This document shows, piece after piece, positions 5,017 to 5,092 of a stretch of DNA of 5,092 nt. The stretch's first letter is position 1. Every line of letters begins with the position of its first letter. A model generated the notes under the pieces. The model made no database searches, was not told the DNA's origin, and saw nothing but the letters and a program-made list of their open reading frames with translations. The translations under genes were made by a program, and so were the position numbers. The stretch comes from Candidatus Hebobacteria bacterium (GTDB lineage: Bacteria; Armatimonadota; Hebobacteria; Hebobacterales; Hebobacteraceae), in contig JALGTT010000123.1 of the NCBI GenBank assembly GCA_029821235.1, forward strand, positions 1 through 5,092, in the 5' to 3' direction.

Positions 5017-5092
5017 CGGTGCCTGTTGCGCCAAGACCTCCGGGACCCGAAGGCCCCCAGAAGTCGCCCCAGCGATGAGGCGGCGCGAGGCG
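5017..5092. other. Right-edge stretch with no identified gene
   Basis: These 76 bases lie upstream (minus direction) of the terminator. The minus strand has no stop codon in any frame here, and the open frames run on into the terminator hairpin. So either the leftward gene's stop lies further right, leaving this as its 3' untranslated region, or the transcript is a non-coding RNA. I could not match it to tRNA, SRP RNA or tmRNA 3' ends. Confidence 0.3.

Noticed and set aside
4840..5034. Minus-strand 64-codon frame over the repeats
   Set aside because: It runs through the terminator and a repeat whose 44-bp period breaks the reading frame, so its apparent peptide repeats only reflect the DNA repeat.

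Overview
The window is GC-rich bacterial DNA, roughly two-thirds G+C, with tightly packed genes, strong Shine-Dalgarno sites and GTG/TTG starts. Nothing in it fixes the phylum. The gene content (a tungstate ABC importer and an NRAMP-like transporter paired with a soluble MgtE-type sensor) would fit a high-GC anaerobe or facultative anaerobe, but that is inference. Two divergent metal-transport operons share a control region of about 400 bp.

Left operon, minus strand, transcribed towards position 1. The first gene (922-2193) encodes a soluble protein made of PRC-barrel-like segments, an MgtE N-domain and a CBS pair, with no membrane part. After 57 bases comes an NRAMP-superfamily transporter (start at 864) that runs off the left edge after 288 codons. 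Its two metal-site motifs are not those of classical Mn/Fe NRAMPs (DAPG for DPGN, APW for MPH), which points to the NRAMP-related magnesium transporter group. The likely job is magnesium import, with the MgtE-like protein as a detached sensor.

Control region, 2194-2608. A good sigma70-type promoter on the minus strand (TTGACA, 17 bp, TATCCT) is overlapped at its -10 and start site by a perfect 8-1-8 palindrome. A 12-bp palindrome overlaps its -35. The minus operon would then have a leader of about 230 nt, very GC-rich and full of inverted repeats, ending in a strong hairpin before the ribosome binding site. I could not match this leader to a known riboswitch class. The plus-strand promoter is much less clear.

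Right operon, plus strand: tupA, tupB, tupC (2609-4856), a complete tungstate ABC importer. TupA has a signal peptide and the TTTS motif, TupB is the membrane permease, and TupC is the ATPase. tupA and tupB are 5 bases apart; tupB and tupC overlap by ATGA. TupC has glutamine where the ABC switch histidine normally sits.

Right end, 4857-5092. Directly after the tupC stop is a three-copy tandem repeat with an exact 44-bp period. It is followed by an intrinsic terminator that reads on the minus strand, implying a leftward transcript entering from beyond the right edge. The last 76 bases hold no gene I can identify.
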